DNA from: Lysobacter concretionis Ko07 = DSM 16239 | GTDB lineage: Bacteria; Pseudomonadota; Gammaproteobacteria; Xanthomonadales; Xanthomonadaceae | Direction: 5' to 3' | DNA: 64,000 nucleotides | Assembly: GCF_000768345.1 (NCBI RefSeq) | Contig: NZ_AVPS01000004.1 | Coordinates: forward strand, 248,001-312,000 | Shown here: positions 1 to 10,052 of the stretch, piece after piece | How positions within the stretch are numbered: the first letter of the stretch is position 1 | Layout: every line of letters starts with the position of its first letter | Made by a program: the position numbers and the translations under genes | Notes under the pieces: model-generated | What the model was told of the DNA's origin: nothing | Databases searched by the model: none | What the model saw: the letters and a program-made list of their open reading frames with translations, nothing else

Positions 1-1
1 C

Positions 2-1885
2 ATGAGCTACGGTTTTGACGCGCTGCCAGCCGGGTCGTTTGCCGAAGCCTGGCGCCCGCTGGAACGCGCCTTGTACCGCTGGGTGATCGGCCATCAAGGC
101 TCGACGCTGCTGGCCAGGGTGGCCGCCTGGGCGAGCCTGGCCGACGGCCGCGGCGACACCGCCCTGTGGCTGTCCGGCGGTGTCGAAAGCGGCAGCGAAA
201 TGCCGGCGTTGAACGAGGCCGAGATTGCCGCGCTGGCCGCCGAACCGATGGTCGGCAGCCCGGACACCGATGCCGCGACCCCGGTTCCGTTCGTGCTGGA
301 TGCCGACGGTCGGTTCTACCTGTGGCGCAATTACCGGCACGAAGTCGCGGTGGCCGATGCGGTCATGCGACGGCGTGATCAGGCCGATGCCGTCACCGTC
401 GCCGAAGACGATATCGACACCTTGTTCCACGGCATCGACGACAACACGGTCGCGCAGCAACGGCTCGCGGTCCGCCGCGTCGCCGGGCGCAAGTTGTTCG
501 TGCTGACCGGCGGGCCGGGCACCGGCAAGACCACCACCGTGCTGCGCATGTTGCTGATGCTGCAACGTCCGTCGTCCCGGCCGCTGACGATCCAGGTGGC
601 CGCGCCGACCGGCAAGGCCGCCCAGCGGCTGGTGCAGTCCCTGCGCGAGGGCAAGCAGAAGCTGCGTCGGCACGCCGACAAACCCCTGCCTGCGGACTGG
701 CTCCCGCTGCTGGAAAACGTGCCCGACCATGAAGCGCTCACCCTGCATCGCCTGCTCGGGTACCGGCCGTACGACAACGTATTCGCGCGCGATGCGAAGG
801 ATCCGATTCCCGCCGATATCGTGGTCGTCGACGAGGCCTCCATGGTCGACCTGGCCATGCTGCGCGGCCTGCTCGACGCCGTCCGACCCGATGCCACCCT
901 GATCCTGGTCGGCGATGCCGACCAGCTGACCTCGGTCGCGGCCGGTTCGGTGCTGATGGACCTGGTCACCGCCATGGATCCTGCTGCCGGGGAAGGTGGT
1001 GATGAGGAGCGTGCCGGCGACGCAACGGACACCGACGATCTGGTGAAGCTGCGTCACAGCTTCCGCGCCGAGCAGTATCTGGTGGACATCAACCAGGCCA
1101 TCAACGCCGGGGATGCCGGAGCGCTGCAGCTGGCGATGGCCGCCGCCGCGGAACATGCAAGGCACATCGCCATCGACACCCCGCAGGAACTCGGCCGGCA
1201 GGTCGAGCGCTGGTCGAAGCGGATCGCAAAGACCGACGAGCTGCGCGCCTCCAGCGACGGTGTCACCGACGCCAGCGGCAAGGGTCCGGTGGAGGCCGCC
1301 CTGGACGCGCTCGCCCGGCGCCAGTTGCTGTGCGCCATGCGCGAAGGCCCGTACGGCGCGACGGCGGTCAACCAGGCCATCGAACACCGCCTGCGCAAGG
1401 AGTGGGACGAAGAGCCCGGCCGCGAGTGGTACCCCGGCCGCGCCGTGATCATCGTCCGCAACGACTACACCGCCGGCCTGTTCAACGGCGACGTCGGCAT
1501 CTGCCTGGCCGACGCGGACGGACACCTGCGGGTCTGGTTTGAAGGCAGCCCCGAATCCGTCGCCGGCGATGACGCGCAGCCGGCCCGACGCTTCCGCAGC
1601 TTCGCTCCCAATGCACTGCCGCCGCACGAGAGTGCTTTCGCGATCACCATCCACAAGAGCCAGGGCTCCGAATACGCCCACGTCGCCGTGCTGCTGCCAC
1701 CCGACGCCGAAAGCCGGATCCTGTCGCGCCAACTGCTCTACACCGGCGTGTCCCGCGCAAAGAGGTCGGTCGAGCTGTGGGCGGGCGATGCCGCACTGGC
1801 CACGGCGGTCACACACAGCGTCCAGCGGCAGGGTGGGGTGGCGGCGAAGCTGGCGCAGCGTAACGACGGGGGGAGGTCGCCGTGA
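2..1885 (+). CDS. recD: RecBCD exonuclease V subunit alpha (RecD helicase)
   Basis: RecD is the 5'-3' helicase and ATPase subunit of RecBCD, which processes double-strand ends for recombination. The 627-residue product is close to the family length (E. coli about 608). The Walker A motif GGPGTGKTTT has its lysine at residue 176. A DE-box (VVVDEASMVD) follows at about residue 278, and the UvrD-C-like segment ITIHKSQGSEY lies near the C-terminus. The first ATG is at base 2, so an upstream start outside the window cannot be excluded, but the N-terminus looks complete. recB and recC would be expected upstream, outside the window. The stop overlaps the GTG start of the next gene (GTGA), so the two are probably translationally coupled. 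Confidence 0.93.
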   Translation: MSYGFDALPAGSFAEAWRPLERALYRWVIGHQGSTLLARVAAWASLADGRGDTALWLSGGVESGSEMPALNEAEIAALAAEPMVGSPDTDAATPVPFVLDADGRFYLWRNYRHEVAVADAVMRRRDQADAVTVAEDDIDTLFHGIDDNTVAQQRLAVRRVAGRKLFVLTGGPGTGKTTTVLRMLLMLQRPSSRPLTIQVAAPTGKAAQRLVQSLREGKQKLRRHADKPLPADWLPLLENVPDHEALTLHRLLGYRPYDNVFARDAKDPIPADIVVVDEASMVDLAMLRGLLDAVRPDATLILVGDADQLTSVAAGSVLMDLVTAMDPAAGEGGDEERAGDATDTDDLVKLRHSFRAEQYLVDINQAINAGDAGALQLAMAAAAEHARHIAIDTPQELGRQVERWSKRIAKTDELRASSDGVTDASGKGPVEAALDALARRQLLCAMREGPYGATAVNQAIEHRLRKEWDEEPGREWYPGRAVIIVRNDYTAGLFNGDVGICLADADGHLRVWFEGSPESVAGDDAQPARRFRSFAPNALPPHESAFAITIHKSQGSEYAHVAVLLPPDAESRILSRQLLYTGVSRAKRSVELWAGDAALATAVTHSVQRQGGVAAKLAQRNDGGRSP

Positions 1886-2631
1886 CGGATTTTTCGGCCG
1901 CCGTGGAACTGCTGCGATCCAGCCAGCGCCCGGCCGCATTCACCCGCGCGGGCATGTCCGCCGAAAGCGGGATCGCCACGTTTCGTGGCGGCAGCGACAG
2001 CCTGTGGTCGAAATGGAAGCCCGAACAGATGGCCACGCCGCAGGCGTTCCGGTCCGATCGGGAGCTGGTATGGGGCTGGTACGCAGCGCGCATGGCGCAA
2101 CTTGGCACGGTCCAACCACATGCCGGTCATCGCGCGTTGGCGTCCTTCGAGCAGCGCTGGCCCGGGTTCACCGTCATCACCCAGAACGTGGACGACCTGC
2201 ACGAGCGGGCGGGCTCGACGCGGGTGCTGCACCTGCACGGCGAGCTGCTGAAGCTGCGTTGCTTTGCCTGCGACCGGCCCGGCGGGGAGTTCATCGCGCC
2301 GCCCGAGTCCGGATCGGTGCCGCGTCTGCCACCGCCGGTGTGCACGCATTGCGGTGGCCCGATCCGGCCGGGCGTGGTCTGGTTCGGCGAAGGCCTGCCG
2401 CAGGACACCTGGAAGCAGGCGCAGGCCTGCATCCGCGACTGTGACCTGCTGCTGGTCGTGGGGACTTCCGGAGTGGTGGAGCCTGCCGCATCGCTGGTGG
2501 CGATGGCCCGCCAGAACGGCGCGCGGATCCTGCTGATCGACCCGGGAGCGAGCGCGCACGAGGCCTTGGCCGACGTGCATCTGCGCGGTGCGGCGGGCGC
2601 GGAGCTGCAGCACCTGCGCCTGGCGTTGTAG
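1882..2631 (+). CDS. Sir2-family NAD-dependent protein deacylase (class III, CobB/SIRT5-like)
   Basis: Sirtuins remove acyl groups from lysines using NAD+. Visible features are the NAD-binding motif near residues 20-35, TQNVDDLHERAG, the catalytic His in HLHGEL, and two Cys pairs (CFAC and CTHC) that would bind structural zinc. Tyr67 and Arg70 (WYAAR) are the YxxR pair of class III sirtuins, which favour succinyl or malonyl lysine. Oddly, the first glycine of the GAGxSAESGI motif is Arg22 (FTRAGMSAESGI; codon CGC at 1945-1947), at the NAD phosphate-binding loop. The GTG start overlaps the recD stop, and an EamA gene converges 23 bases downstream. Family assignment is secure; the exact acyl preference is inference. 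Confidence 0.9.
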   Translation: MTDFSAAVELLRSSQRPAAFTRAGMSAESGIATFRGGSDSLWSKWKPEQMATPQAFRSDRELVWGWYAARMAQLGTVQPHAGHRALASFEQRWPGFTVITQNVDDLHERAGSTRVLHLHGELLKLRCFACDRPGGEFIAPPESGSVPRLPPPVCTHCGGPIRPGVVWFGEGLPQDTWKQAQACIRDCDLLLVVGTSGVVEPAASLVAMARQNGARILLIDPGASAHEALADVHLRGAAGAELQHLRLAL

Positions 2632-2654
2632 ACGCGTCGCGGTCGAGGCAGCCG

Positions 2655-3515
2655 TCAGGGACGCGGCGCGTAGGCGATCAGCGCAATCGCGAGGATCGCC
2701 AGAACGATCGCTGCGCGGTTCCAACGGCTGGTTTTCTCGCCGAATGCCAACACCCCGACCAGTGTTCCGAGCACCACCACGCCGATGTTCATCGCCGCGA
2801 ACACCACCGCCGGGCTGTCCGGCAGCGCCTGGTGGGCGCGGACGTAGAACACGATGTTGCCGAAGTTGAGCAGGCCCAGCAGCAGTCCGGCACCCAGATT
2901 CGTCATGCCGAAGCGGGAGGCGCCACGCAGATGGCGTGAAATCTGCCAGCCCAGCATCAGCACGAACGCCAGTACAAACGCGACCTGCAGGGACGCCATC
3001 GAAGGCGTGCCGGACTGGGCGACCAGTTTCAGCAGCACGTCGACCACGGCGAAGCCGACCCACACCAGCAGCAACGGCAGCCAAGCGCCTGGACCCGTCG
3101 CACCGCCGTTGGCGGGGCGCATGACAATCCCCGCCACCGCGATCAGACCCAGCGCCAGTCCGGCCAGCTTGATGCCTCCGGCCTGTTCCCCGAACACGGT
3201 GAAGGCTGCCACCAGCGACAGCAGCAGCGACAGCCGCTGGGCGACATCGGTCCGCACAATGCCCGCCTGTCGCACCGCCGCGGCCAACACCAGGAACAGC
3301 GTTGGCAGCAATACCGCCAGTGCCAACAGCACCAGCCATTGCGCACCACCGCGCAGGCCGCCCAGGCCCGGCCGCAACAGCAACGCGCACAGCACCGCGG
3401 CAGCCAAGTAGTTCCAGGTGACCATCTGCGCCACGTCGAGCCGGCCACGCGGCGCCAGCTTCAGCAGCACCGAGACCAGCACGCTGCACAGCGCGCTCAG
3501 CAGGATCAGGTGCAT
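2655..3515 (-). CDS. EamA/DMT-family transporter
   Basis: The 286-residue product is almost entirely hydrophobic, with about ten predicted membrane helices arranged as two EamA repeats, as in drug/metabolite transporters. It opens with MHLILLSALCSVLVSVLLKL and ends in a short basic tail. These proteins usually export amino acids, nucleosides or drugs; nothing here tells which substrate. It converges on the sirtuin gene and is divergent from katE, so it is probably transcribed alone from the 3516-3872 region. Confidence 0.85.
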   Translation of the reverse strand: MHLILLSALCSVLVSVLLKLAPRGRLDVAQMVTWNYLAAAVLCALLLRPGLGGLRGGAQWLVLLALAVLLPTLFLVLAAAVRQAGIVRTDVAQRLSLLLSLVAAFTVFGEQAGGIKLAGLALGLIAVAGIVMRPANGGATGPGAWLPLLLVWVGFAVVDVLLKLVAQSGTPSMASLQVAFVLAFVLMLGWQISRHLRGASRFGMTNLGAGLLLGLLNFGNIVFYVRAHQALPDSPAVVFAAMNIGVVVLGTLVGVLAFGEKTSRWNRAAIVLAILAIALIAYAPRP

Positions 3516-3872
3516 GGGCAGGACCGCCCGCCGAGAGCGACGCGGTGCGGCGGGGGTGAAACCGGCGAGACGGTCGATGTGTCGATGGGCAGCGGCTCAC
3601 GTGCTTGCCGGAGCGGAGTGCTCCGGCGAGAGCGCTGGATTTTACCCGCCCGTGACCGGCGGTCCCCGGCACGGAGGCTGAGCGCGCCCGACGCGATGGT
3701 GATCCCGCCGGGCTCAGCGTCGCTCACCCGATGCCGGGTCGGGTGGCGGGCGCGGAACGTCGTCTGAATGACGTGCCGGGTTCGAGTCGCCGCTGACTCT
3801 GCTCTCACGCGACGGGGTCTAGCGTTCCTGGCTTGTGCAGTCATTGGAATGCACACACCCGGAGGCAGGGCA
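3516..3872. other. Intergenic region between the divergent EamA gene and katE
   Basis: This 357-base gap must carry the promoters of both flanking genes. A 7-bp hairpin (GCCGGAG/CTCCGGC, 3607-3613 with 3621-3627) lies about 90 bases upstream of the EamA start. A longer katE reading frame could start at 3768, but those 35 residues are unlike catalase N-termini and lack a ribosome site, so I treat this as non-coding. No clear sigma-70 promoter was found. Confidence 0.5.
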
Positions 3873-6254
3873 ATGGCGACCCGCAAGAATCGTGGAGCCG
3901 ACAGGAAAGCAGCACCCCAGGCCGACACACGCGGCACTGATGGCGCGAGAGGGAGGCATCGGCCGTCGGGGGGCGACGATCCTGTGGCGCAGCAGGCGGC
4001 CGATGTCGAGGCGACCTCGTCGGCGATGCCGTTCAACGCAACCAAGGCGGCCGAGTACGGGCACGCCAACGCCGTGCGCCCGTCCGAAGGCCAGCACGTT
4101 GCGCCGGCATCGTCGAGCGTCGGCGCCAGTACCTTGTCGGAGGCAAACCACTCCGTGAAAGTGGGGGGCGCCGCAGAAGGCGGAAACGACCCCGCCGCTG
4201 CGCCGCTGGACCGTGTGCGGGCCGACGCCGGCGGGCAGGTGCTCACCACCAACCAGGGCGTCCGACTGGCCGACAACCAGAGCTCGTTGAAAGCCGGCCT
4301 GCGGGGGCCGGCGCTGCTGAAAGACTTCATCCTTCGCGAAAAGCTGACCCACTTCGACCACGAGCGCATTCCCGAGCGGGTGGTGCATGCGCGCGGATCG
4401 GGCGCGCACGGCTATTTCGAGAACTACCGGCCGTTGACCGACCTGACCCGTGCCGCGCCGTTCCGGGAGGCGGGCAAGATCACGCCGCTGTTCGTGCGCT
4501 TTTCGACCGTCGCCGGGGAGCGCGGCTCCAAGGACACCGCGCGTGACGTGCGCGGCTTCGCGGTGAAGTTCTACACCGACGAAGGCATCTGGGACCTGGT
4601 GGGCAACAACATGCCGGTGTTCTTCATCCAGGACGCGATGAAGTTCCCGGATCTGGTCCATGCGGTGAAGCCCGAACCGCACAACGCGATGCCGCAGGCG
4701 GCTTCGGCACACGACACGTTCTGGGATTTCATTTCCCTGATGCCCGAATCGATCCACACCGTGATGTGGCTGATGTCCGACCGCGCGATTCCGCGCAGTT
4801 TCCGGATGATGCAGGGATTTGGCGTGCACACCTTCCGGCTGGTAAACGAAGCCGGCAAGTCGGTGTTCTGCAAGTTCCACTGGACCCCGAAACTCGGCAC
4901 CCACAGTCTGGTCTGGGACGAGGCGGTCAAGATCGCCGGCGCCGACCCGGACTACAACCGGCGCGATCTGTGGGAGGCGATCGAGGCCGGCGAATACCCC
5001 GAATGGGAGCTCGGCCTGCAGGTGTTTACGGAGGAGCAGGCGGACAAATTCAGCTTTGATGTCCTTGATGCGACCAAGATCGTGCCGGAAGAGCTGGTAC
5101 CGATCACCCCGGTCGGGCGAATGGTGCTCAACCGCAATCCGGACAATTTCTTCGCCGAGACCGAGCAGGTCGCGTTCTGCACCGCGCACGTCGTGCCGGG
5201 CATCGATTTCAGCAACGACCCGTTGCTTGCGGGGCGCATCCACTCCTATGTCGATACGCAGATCACGCGTCTGGGCGGTCCGAACTTCCATGAGCTGCCA
5301 ATCAATTCGTCCGTGGCGCCGGTCCACAACAACCAGCGAGACGGCATGCACCGGCAGGCCATCCACCGCGGGCGGGTCAGCTATGAGCCCAACTCGCTGG
5401 GCGGCGGCTGCCCGTTCCAGGCCGGGGCGGCGGGTTTCGTTCCGTTTCCGGAACCCGTTACCCAGGACGAAGTGCGTGGCAAGGCGGAGAAGTTCGCCGA
5501 GCATTTCAACCAGGCGGCGCTGTTTTTCGAGAGCCAATCCGCGCCCGAGAAGGCGCACATCATCGCCGCCTACCGGTTCGAGCTCAGCAAGGTGACCGTG
5601 CCGGCGGTGCGGCAGCGCATCCTGTCGATGCTGCGCAACGTCTCCGGCGAGCTTGCCCAGGGCGTGGCGGAGGGGCTGGGCATGAACCTCCCCGAACCCA
5701 TGCCGCGCGCGATCGCGAAGCCACCCAAGCCCGAAGTCCGGGTATCGCCGGCGTTGTCGATGACCGCCTATCCCGGCGACGGCATACGGACGCGAAAGGT
5801 CGCGATCGTGGTGGCAAATGGCGTGGTGGGCGAGGGCGTCGCTGCGATCCAGGCCGCCTTGCGCGATGCCGGCGCGGAGGGACGGCTGGTTGGTCCGCGG
5901 ATCGGTCCATTTACGACGGCAGAGGGTGACGTGATGGAGGCCGCCGCATCGCTCGAGAACGAGCCCTCCGTCCTGTTCGATGCGCTCGTGCTCGCCGACG
6001 GTGCCGAGGCGGTCGCCACGCTGGCCGGAATGGGGCAGATGGCGGAGTTCATCCGCGACCAGTACCGGCATTGCAAGACCATCCTCGCGTTGGGTGCGGC
6101 GAGTGGGTTGTTGACGCAGGCGGGCATTGCGCAGGACAGGAAGGACGAAGGCGTGCTGCTGGCCGAATCCGGAAAAGCGGCAGTTGGCCCGTTCCTCAAG
6201 GCGCTGACCCGGCACCGGCATTTCGCCAGGGAGTCCGATCCGCCCGCGGTGTGA
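3873..6254 (+). CDS. katE: Catalase HPII, large-subunit clade 2
   Basis: This is a monofunctional haem catalase that dismutates H2O2 in the cytoplasm. The 793-residue length fits the large-subunit clade (E. coli HPII 753). Active-site residues are His172 ([12 protein letters not shown]), Asn245 (GNNMPVFF) and the proximal haem ligand Tyr459 (RIHSYVDTQ). The spacings 73 and 287 between them equal those of HPII (128, 201, 415). A C-terminal DJ-1/flavodoxin-like domain begins at about residue 635 ([10 protein letters not shown]). The start at 3873 has GGAGG eight bases upstream; an in-frame ATG at 3768 is less likely. The N-terminal 90 residues are Ala/Arg-rich and probably disordered. It is probably stationary-phase or stress induced, by analogy only. 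Confidence 0.95.
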   Translation: MATRKNRGADRKAAPQADTRGTDGARGRHRPSGGDDPVAQQAADVEATSSAMPFNATKAAEYGHANAVRPSEGQHVAPASSSVGASTLSEANHSVKVGGAAEGGNDPAAAPLDRVRADAGGQVLTTNQGVRLADNQSSLKAGLRGPALLKDFILREKLTHFDHERIPERVVHARGSGAHGYFENYRPLTDLTRAAPFREAGKITPLFVRFSTVAGERGSKDTARDVRGFAVKFYTDEGIWDLVGNNMPVFFIQDAMKFPDLVHAVKPEPHNAMPQAASAHDTFWDFISLMPESIHTVMWLMSDRAIPRSFRMMQGFGVHTFRLVNEAGKSVFCKFHWTPKLGTHSLVWDEAVKIAGADPDYNRRDLWEAIEAGEYPEWELGLQVFTEEQADKFSFDVLDATKIVPEELVPITPVGRMVLNRNPDNFFAETEQVAFCTAHVVPGIDFSNDPLLAGRIHSYVDTQITRLGGPNFHELPINSSVAPVHNNQRDGMHRQAIHRGRVSYEPNSLGGGCPFQAGAAGFVPFPEPVTQDEVRGKAEKFAEHFNQAALFFESQSAPEKAHIIAAYRFELSKVTVPAVRQRILSMLRNVSGELAQGVAEGLGMNLPEPMPRAIAKPPKPEVRVSPALSMTAYPGDGIRTRKVAIVVANGVVGEGVAAIQAALRDAGAEGRLVGPRIGPFTTAEGDVMEAAASLENEPSVLFDALVLADGAEAVATLAGMGQMAEFIRDQYRHCKTILALGAASGLLTQAGIAQDRKDEGVLLAESGKAAVGPFLKALTRHRHFARESDPPAV

Positions 6255-6291
6255 GGCACGCGACAGGAAGCAAATGGGCAGGAAGTACAGG

Positions 6292-6320
6292 CGCCACTGG
6301 TGGAATTTTCGCCAGTGGCG
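6292..6320. terminator. Hairpin downstream of katE
   Basis: Perfect 9-bp stem CGCCACTGG/CCAGTGGCG around an 11-base loop that contains TTTT. It lies 37 bases after the katE stop. There is no T-tract after the stem, so it is either a weak terminator or an mRNA-stabilising hairpin. Confidence 0.4.
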
Positions 6321-6478
6321 TCTGGTGTGAACGCGGGTTGCTCATGAACCGCCGGCTGCTATTCCCCGCCACCTGCGCGACAATAGCGCGCTGGCCCTGC
6401 CGCTTGTTTGATCCGCGACGGTGCTTCCGTCGCCAGGCCGGTGCCTCCCGCCCACAATTTTCCTATCAGGAGCTGGCC

Positions 6479-7687
6479 ATGTTCAGCCATTTGCCGCTTT
6501 ACGCCGGTGATCCCATTCTTTCGCTGCAGCAGGCGTACCTGGCCGAGCCGCGCGCCGACAAGGTCAACCTGGGCATCGGTGCCTATCAGGACGAGAACGG
6601 CGCGATCCCGACCCTGCGCTCGGTGGCCGCGGTGCGTCCGGTGCTGGCGGCCGATCTGGGGCCGACGCCTTACCAGCCGATTGCCGGCTCGAAGCAGTAC
6701 CGCGATCTGGTCACCGAACTGGTATTGGGCAGCGACCGCTACCGGAAGGTCGGCGAGCGCACGGTGGCGATCCAGTCGCTGGGCGGCTCGGGCGCGCTGC
6801 GGGTCGGTTGCGACCTGCTGAAGCGCTATTTCCCCGACTCGCAGGTGTTCATCAGTGCACCGTCGTGGCCGAACCACCAGGCGATCTTCGAGGCCGCCGG
6901 TTTCAAGGTCGGCAGCTACCGCTATTTCGACGCGACCACCAACGGCGTCGACTTCGACGGCATGCTGGCCGACCTGCAGGCGATGCCGGCACGCAGCATC
7001 GTCATCCTGCACCCGGCCTGCCACAACCCGACCGGTGCCGACCTGACCCGCGACCAGTGGGACGCCGTGATCAAGGTGATCGCCGGGCGCAACCTGCTGC
7101 CGTTCCTCGACATGGCCTATCAGGGCTTCGCTGAAGGCATCGACGAGGACGGCTACGCGGTGCACGCGATGGTCGATGCGGGGATCTCGCTGCTGCTGAG
7201 CGTGTCGTTCTCCAAGACCTTCTCGTTGTACGGCGAGCGTTGTGGCGCGCTGGTGGGCGTGTCTGCGGATGCCGACGAGGCCAAACGCCTGCTCAGTCAG
7301 ATGGAGATGTCGATCCGGGCGAACTACTCCAGCCCGCCGACCTTCGGCGGCAAGATCATTGCGCGCGTGCTCGCCGATGCGGCGCTGCGCCAGGACTGGA
7401 TGGATGAAGTCGGCGAAATGCGCACGCGCATGCTGCGGATGCGCGATCGCCTGCATGCCGGCATGAAGGCGCGCGCGCCGTCCTTGAACGTGGACTACCT
7501 GCTGAGCCAGCGCGGCATGTTCAGCTACACCGGCCTGAGCGCGGCGCAGGTCGAGCGGCTGCGGGTCGAGCACGGCATCTATGCGGTCAATTCCGGGCGC
7601 ATCTGCGTCTCCGGCCTGCGCGACGACAACGTGGACCGCGTGGCCGCGGCGTTCGCCGAAGTCATGCACGACCCCGGGCAAGATTGA
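6479..7687 (+). CDS. Aromatic amino acid/aspartate aminotransferase (AspC/TyrB family)
   Basis: A PLP-dependent fold-type I class I aminotransferase that exchanges amino groups between aromatic amino acids or aspartate and 2-oxoglutarate. The product is 402 residues (E. coli TyrB 397). The PLP-binding lysine is Lys246 in [12 protein letters not shown], and HPACHNPTG and the C-terminal RICVSGL substrate Arg motif are present. AGGAG six to seven bases before the ATG at 6479 fixes the start; reading frame farther upstream overlaps katE and is not coding. The stop overlaps the speD start (TGATG). AspC and TyrB activities cannot be told apart from sequence alone. With the pheA remnant at 14.6 kb in mind, this enzyme would perform the last step of Phe/Tyr synthesis. 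Confidence 0.92.
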   Translation: MFSHLPLYAGDPILSLQQAYLAEPRADKVNLGIGAYQDENGAIPTLRSVAAVRPVLAADLGPTPYQPIAGSKQYRDLVTELVLGSDRYRKVGERTVAIQSLGGSGALRVGCDLLKRYFPDSQVFISAPSWPNHQAIFEAAGFKVGSYRYFDATTNGVDFDGMLADLQAMPARSIVILHPACHNPTGADLTRDQWDAVIKVIAGRNLLPFLDMAYQGFAEGIDEDGYAVHAMVDAGISLLLSVSFSKTFSLYGERCGALVGVSADADEAKRLLSQMEMSIRANYSSPPTFGGKIIARVLADAALRQDWMDEVGEMRTRMLRMRDRLHAGMKARAPSLNVDYLLSQRGMFSYTGLSAAQVERLRVEHGIYAVNSGRICVSGLRDDNVDRVAAAFAEVMHDPGQD

Positions 7688-8475
7688 TGGGCAAGCCTCG
7701 TGGCCAGCTGAAGCTGGAAGGGTTCAACCACCTCACCAAGTCGTTGAGCTTCAACATCTACGACATTTCCTACGCGGTGTCGGAGACCCAGCGCCAGCGC
7801 TATATCGAATACATCGACGAGGAATACGACGCCGACCGGCTGACCGAAATCCTGCTGCAGGTGGTCGAGATCATCGGCGGCACGGTGCTGGACGTGGCCC
7901 GGCAGGATTACGATCCGCAGGGCGCGTCGGTGACGATCCTGATGTCCGACCGTCCGGCGCTGCCGGAGCACAACGCGTCCAACGACAAGCCCAAGCGCAC
8001 GGTCGCGCATCTGGACAAGAGCCACATCACCGTCCACACCTATCCGGAAATGCACCCGCACAACGGGATCGCGACCTTCCGGGTGGACATCGACGTGGCG
8101 ACCTGCGGCCTGATCTCGCCGCTGGAAGCGCTGGACTACCTGATCAAGCAGTTCGATTCGGACGTGGTGATCATGGATTACCGCGTGCGCGGCTTCACCC
8201 GCAACGCGAGGGGCAAGAAGCTTTTCATCGACCACAAGATCAACTCGATCCAGGAGTCGATCCACAAGCGGCTGCTGGACAGGTACGAGTGCCGCGACGT
8301 GAACGTCTATCAGGAAAACCTCTTCCACACGAAGATGCACCTGAAGAACTTCAACTTGGACGATTACCTGTTCAGCGAGATGGCCCAGCAGTTGTCGTTC
8401 CGCGATCGTATGCGCATCGAGCATCTGCTGCGCAAGGAAATCATCGAGTTGTACCAGGGATACCCGGAAGCGTAG
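7687..8475 (+). CDS. speD: S-adenosylmethionine decarboxylase proenzyme
   Basis: Makes decarboxylated AdoMet, the aminopropyl donor for spermidine synthesis. The 262-residue length matches the E. coli-type proenzyme (264). Self-cleavage to generate the pyruvoyl cofactor would occur at Lys111-Ser112 in [12 protein letters not shown], the same position as in E. coli. The ATG at 7687 overlaps the aminotransferase stop. No spermidine synthase gene lies next to it in this window. Confidence 0.96.
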   Translation: MGKPRGQLKLEGFNHLTKSLSFNIYDISYAVSETQRQRYIEYIDEEYDADRLTEILLQVVEIIGGTVLDVARQDYDPQGASVTILMSDRPALPEHNASNDKPKRTVAHLDKSHITVHTYPEMHPHNGIATFRVDIDVATCGLISPLEALDYLIKQFDSDVVIMDYRVRGFTRNARGKKLFIDHKINSIQESIHKRLLDRYECRDVNVYQENLFHTKMHLKNFNLDDYLFSEMAQQLSFRDRMRIEHLLRKEIIELYQGYPEA

Positions 8476-8495
8476 CTCCCGAAGACCGGACACGG

Positions 8496-8513
8496 CGGCC
8501 GCACACGCGGCCG
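8496..8513. terminator. GC-rich hairpin after speD
   Basis: Perfect 7-bp stem CGGCCGC/GCGGCCG with loop ACAC, 20 bases after the speD stop and 54 before cydA. It lacks a T-tract, so it may only partly terminate or may protect the upstream mRNA. Confidence 0.35.
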
Positions 8514-8567
8514 TGACCCGGGCGGCGGGACAATCGGCGGGTCTCCGCAGGCGGGCCCGAAGCGATC

Positions 8568-10052
8568 ATGCAACTTGACGCGCTGCTGCTGTCCCGGATC
8601 CAGTTCGGTTTCACGATCTCCTTCCACATCATCTTTCCGGCCATCACCATCGGGCTGGCCAGCTATCTGGTGGTGCTGGAGAGCGCGTGGCTGTACACCA
8701 GGCGCCGCGTCTATCTGGATCTGTACCAGTTCTGGCTGAAGGTGTTCGCCGTCGCGTTCGGCATGGGCGTGGTGTCGGGCATCGTGCTGGCGTACCAGTT
8801 CGGCACCAACTGGAGCGGGTTCTCGCGCTTCGCCGGTGGCATCACCGGACCGTTGCTGACCTACGAGGTGCTGACCGCGTTTTTCCTCGAGGCCGGTTTC
8901 CTGGGCGTGATGCTGTTCGGCATGAAGCGCGTCGGCCCGGGCCTGCACCTGTTTTCCACCGCGGCGGTGGCGGCCGGGACGCTGATCTCCTCGACGTGGA
9001 TCATCGCCTCCAACAGCTGGATGCATACCCCGCAGGGGCACGAAATCATCGACGGCCGCGTGGTGCCGGTCGACTGGCTGATGGTGATCCTCAATCCATC
9101 GTTTCCGTACCGGCTGACCCATATGGTGGTGGCGGCGTTCCTGGCCACGGCGCTGCTGGTCGGCGCCAGCGCGGCATGGCACCTGTTGCGCGGACGCGAC
9201 ACGGCGGCGGTCCGGACCATGTGGTCGATGGCGTTGTGGATGGTGCTGGTGACCGCGCCGCTGCAGGCCGTGATCGGCGATTTCCACGGCCTCAACACGC
9301 TGAAATACCAGCCGGCCAAGATCGCCGCGATGGAAGGCCATTGGCAGAACGCCTCAGACCAGGGCCGGCCGGGGCAGGGCGTGCCGCTGGCGCTGTTCGG
9401 CATCCCCGACATGGAGCAGGAGCGGACCCGGTACGCGCTCGAGATCCCGCGACTGGGGAGCCTCATCCTGACCCACAGCCTGGACGGCGAGTTTCCGGGC
9501 CTGAAGGAGTTTCCGCGTGAGGACCGGCCCAACTCCACGGTCGTGTTCTGGACCTTCCGGTTGATGGTCGGACTGGGCGTGCTGATGATCGCGCTGGGGT
9601 TGTGCGGCGCGTGGCTGCGGTGGCGCGGCCGGGTGTACGCGTCCCGGCCGCTGATGCGTTTTGCGCTGTGGATGGGGCCGGCCGGGCTGGTTGCGATCCT
9701 GGCCGGCTGGTCGACCACCGAGATCGGCCGCCAGCCGTGGATCGTGCAGGGCCTGCAGCGAACCTCCGATGCCGTGTCCGCGCACAGCACCGCGCAGATG
9801 GGGGTGTCGCTGGCGATCTTCGTGGTGGTCTATTTCCTGGTGTTCGGCGCGGGCACGGTGTACACCCTGCGCATCATCGGCCACGGCCCGTCCACGGGGG
9901 ACGCAGACTCGCCACCGGAGGGTGGCCCCGGCCAGTTGCATCAGCCGGGGCGGCCGATGTCCGCGGCGACCGATGGGGAGGCGTCGGGCGCCGGCTTCGC
10001 TGGTGTCTACGCAGCGGGTACGGGCGCCGGATCGCCGGAGGAGACGAACTGA
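8568..10052 (+). CDS. cydA: Cytochrome bd-type ubiquinol oxidase subunit I (cyanide-insensitive, CioA type)
   Basis: Membrane quinol oxidase subunit that oxidises ubiquinol and reduces O2 to water. The 494 residues include nine or so membrane helices. Haem ligands are His20 (ISFHIIFPA), His185 (YRLTHMVV) and Met333 (FRLMVGLG); Met333 is 60 residues earlier than in E. coli CydA (Met393), showing a short Q-loop as in the CIO subfamily. GRQPWIVQGLQRT is the CioA form of the C-terminal motif. The last 60 residues are Gly/Ala/Pro-rich and likely disordered. The stop overlaps the cydB start (ATGA). CIO-type oxidases usually tolerate cyanide and low iron or oxidative stress, which is family knowledge. 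Confidence 0.95.
   Translation: MQLDALLLSRIQFGFTISFHIIFPAITIGLASYLVVLESAWLYTRRRVYLDLYQFWLKVFAVAFGMGVVSGIVLAYQFGTNWSGFSRFAGGITGPLLTYEVLTAFFLEAGFLGVMLFGMKRVGPGLHLFSTAAVAAGTLISSTWIIASNSWMHTPQGHEIIDGRVVPVDWLMVILNPSFPYRLTHMVVAAFLATALLVGASAAWHLLRGRDTAAVRTMWSMALWMVLVTAPLQAVIGDFHGLNTLKYQPAKIAAMEGHWQNASDQGRPGQGVPLALFGIPDMEQERTRYALEIPRLGSLILTHSLDGEFPGLKEFPREDRPNSTVVFWTFRLMVGLGVLMIALGLCGAWLRWRGRVYASRPLMRFALWMGPAGLVAILAGWSTTEIGRQPWIVQGLQRTSDAVSAHSTAQMGVSLAIFVVVYFLVFGAGTVYTLRIIGHGPSTGDADSPPEGGPGQLHQPGRPMSAATDGEASGAGFAGVYAAGTGAGSPEETN

Noticed and set aside
3768-3872. Upstream 35-codon extension of katE
   Set aside because: No ribosome site and no resemblance to catalase N-termini; the ATG at 3873 has GGAGG at the right distance.
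8496-8513. Full rho-independent terminator after speD
   Set aside because: A stem is present but no T-tract, so it is listed only as a weak hairpin.
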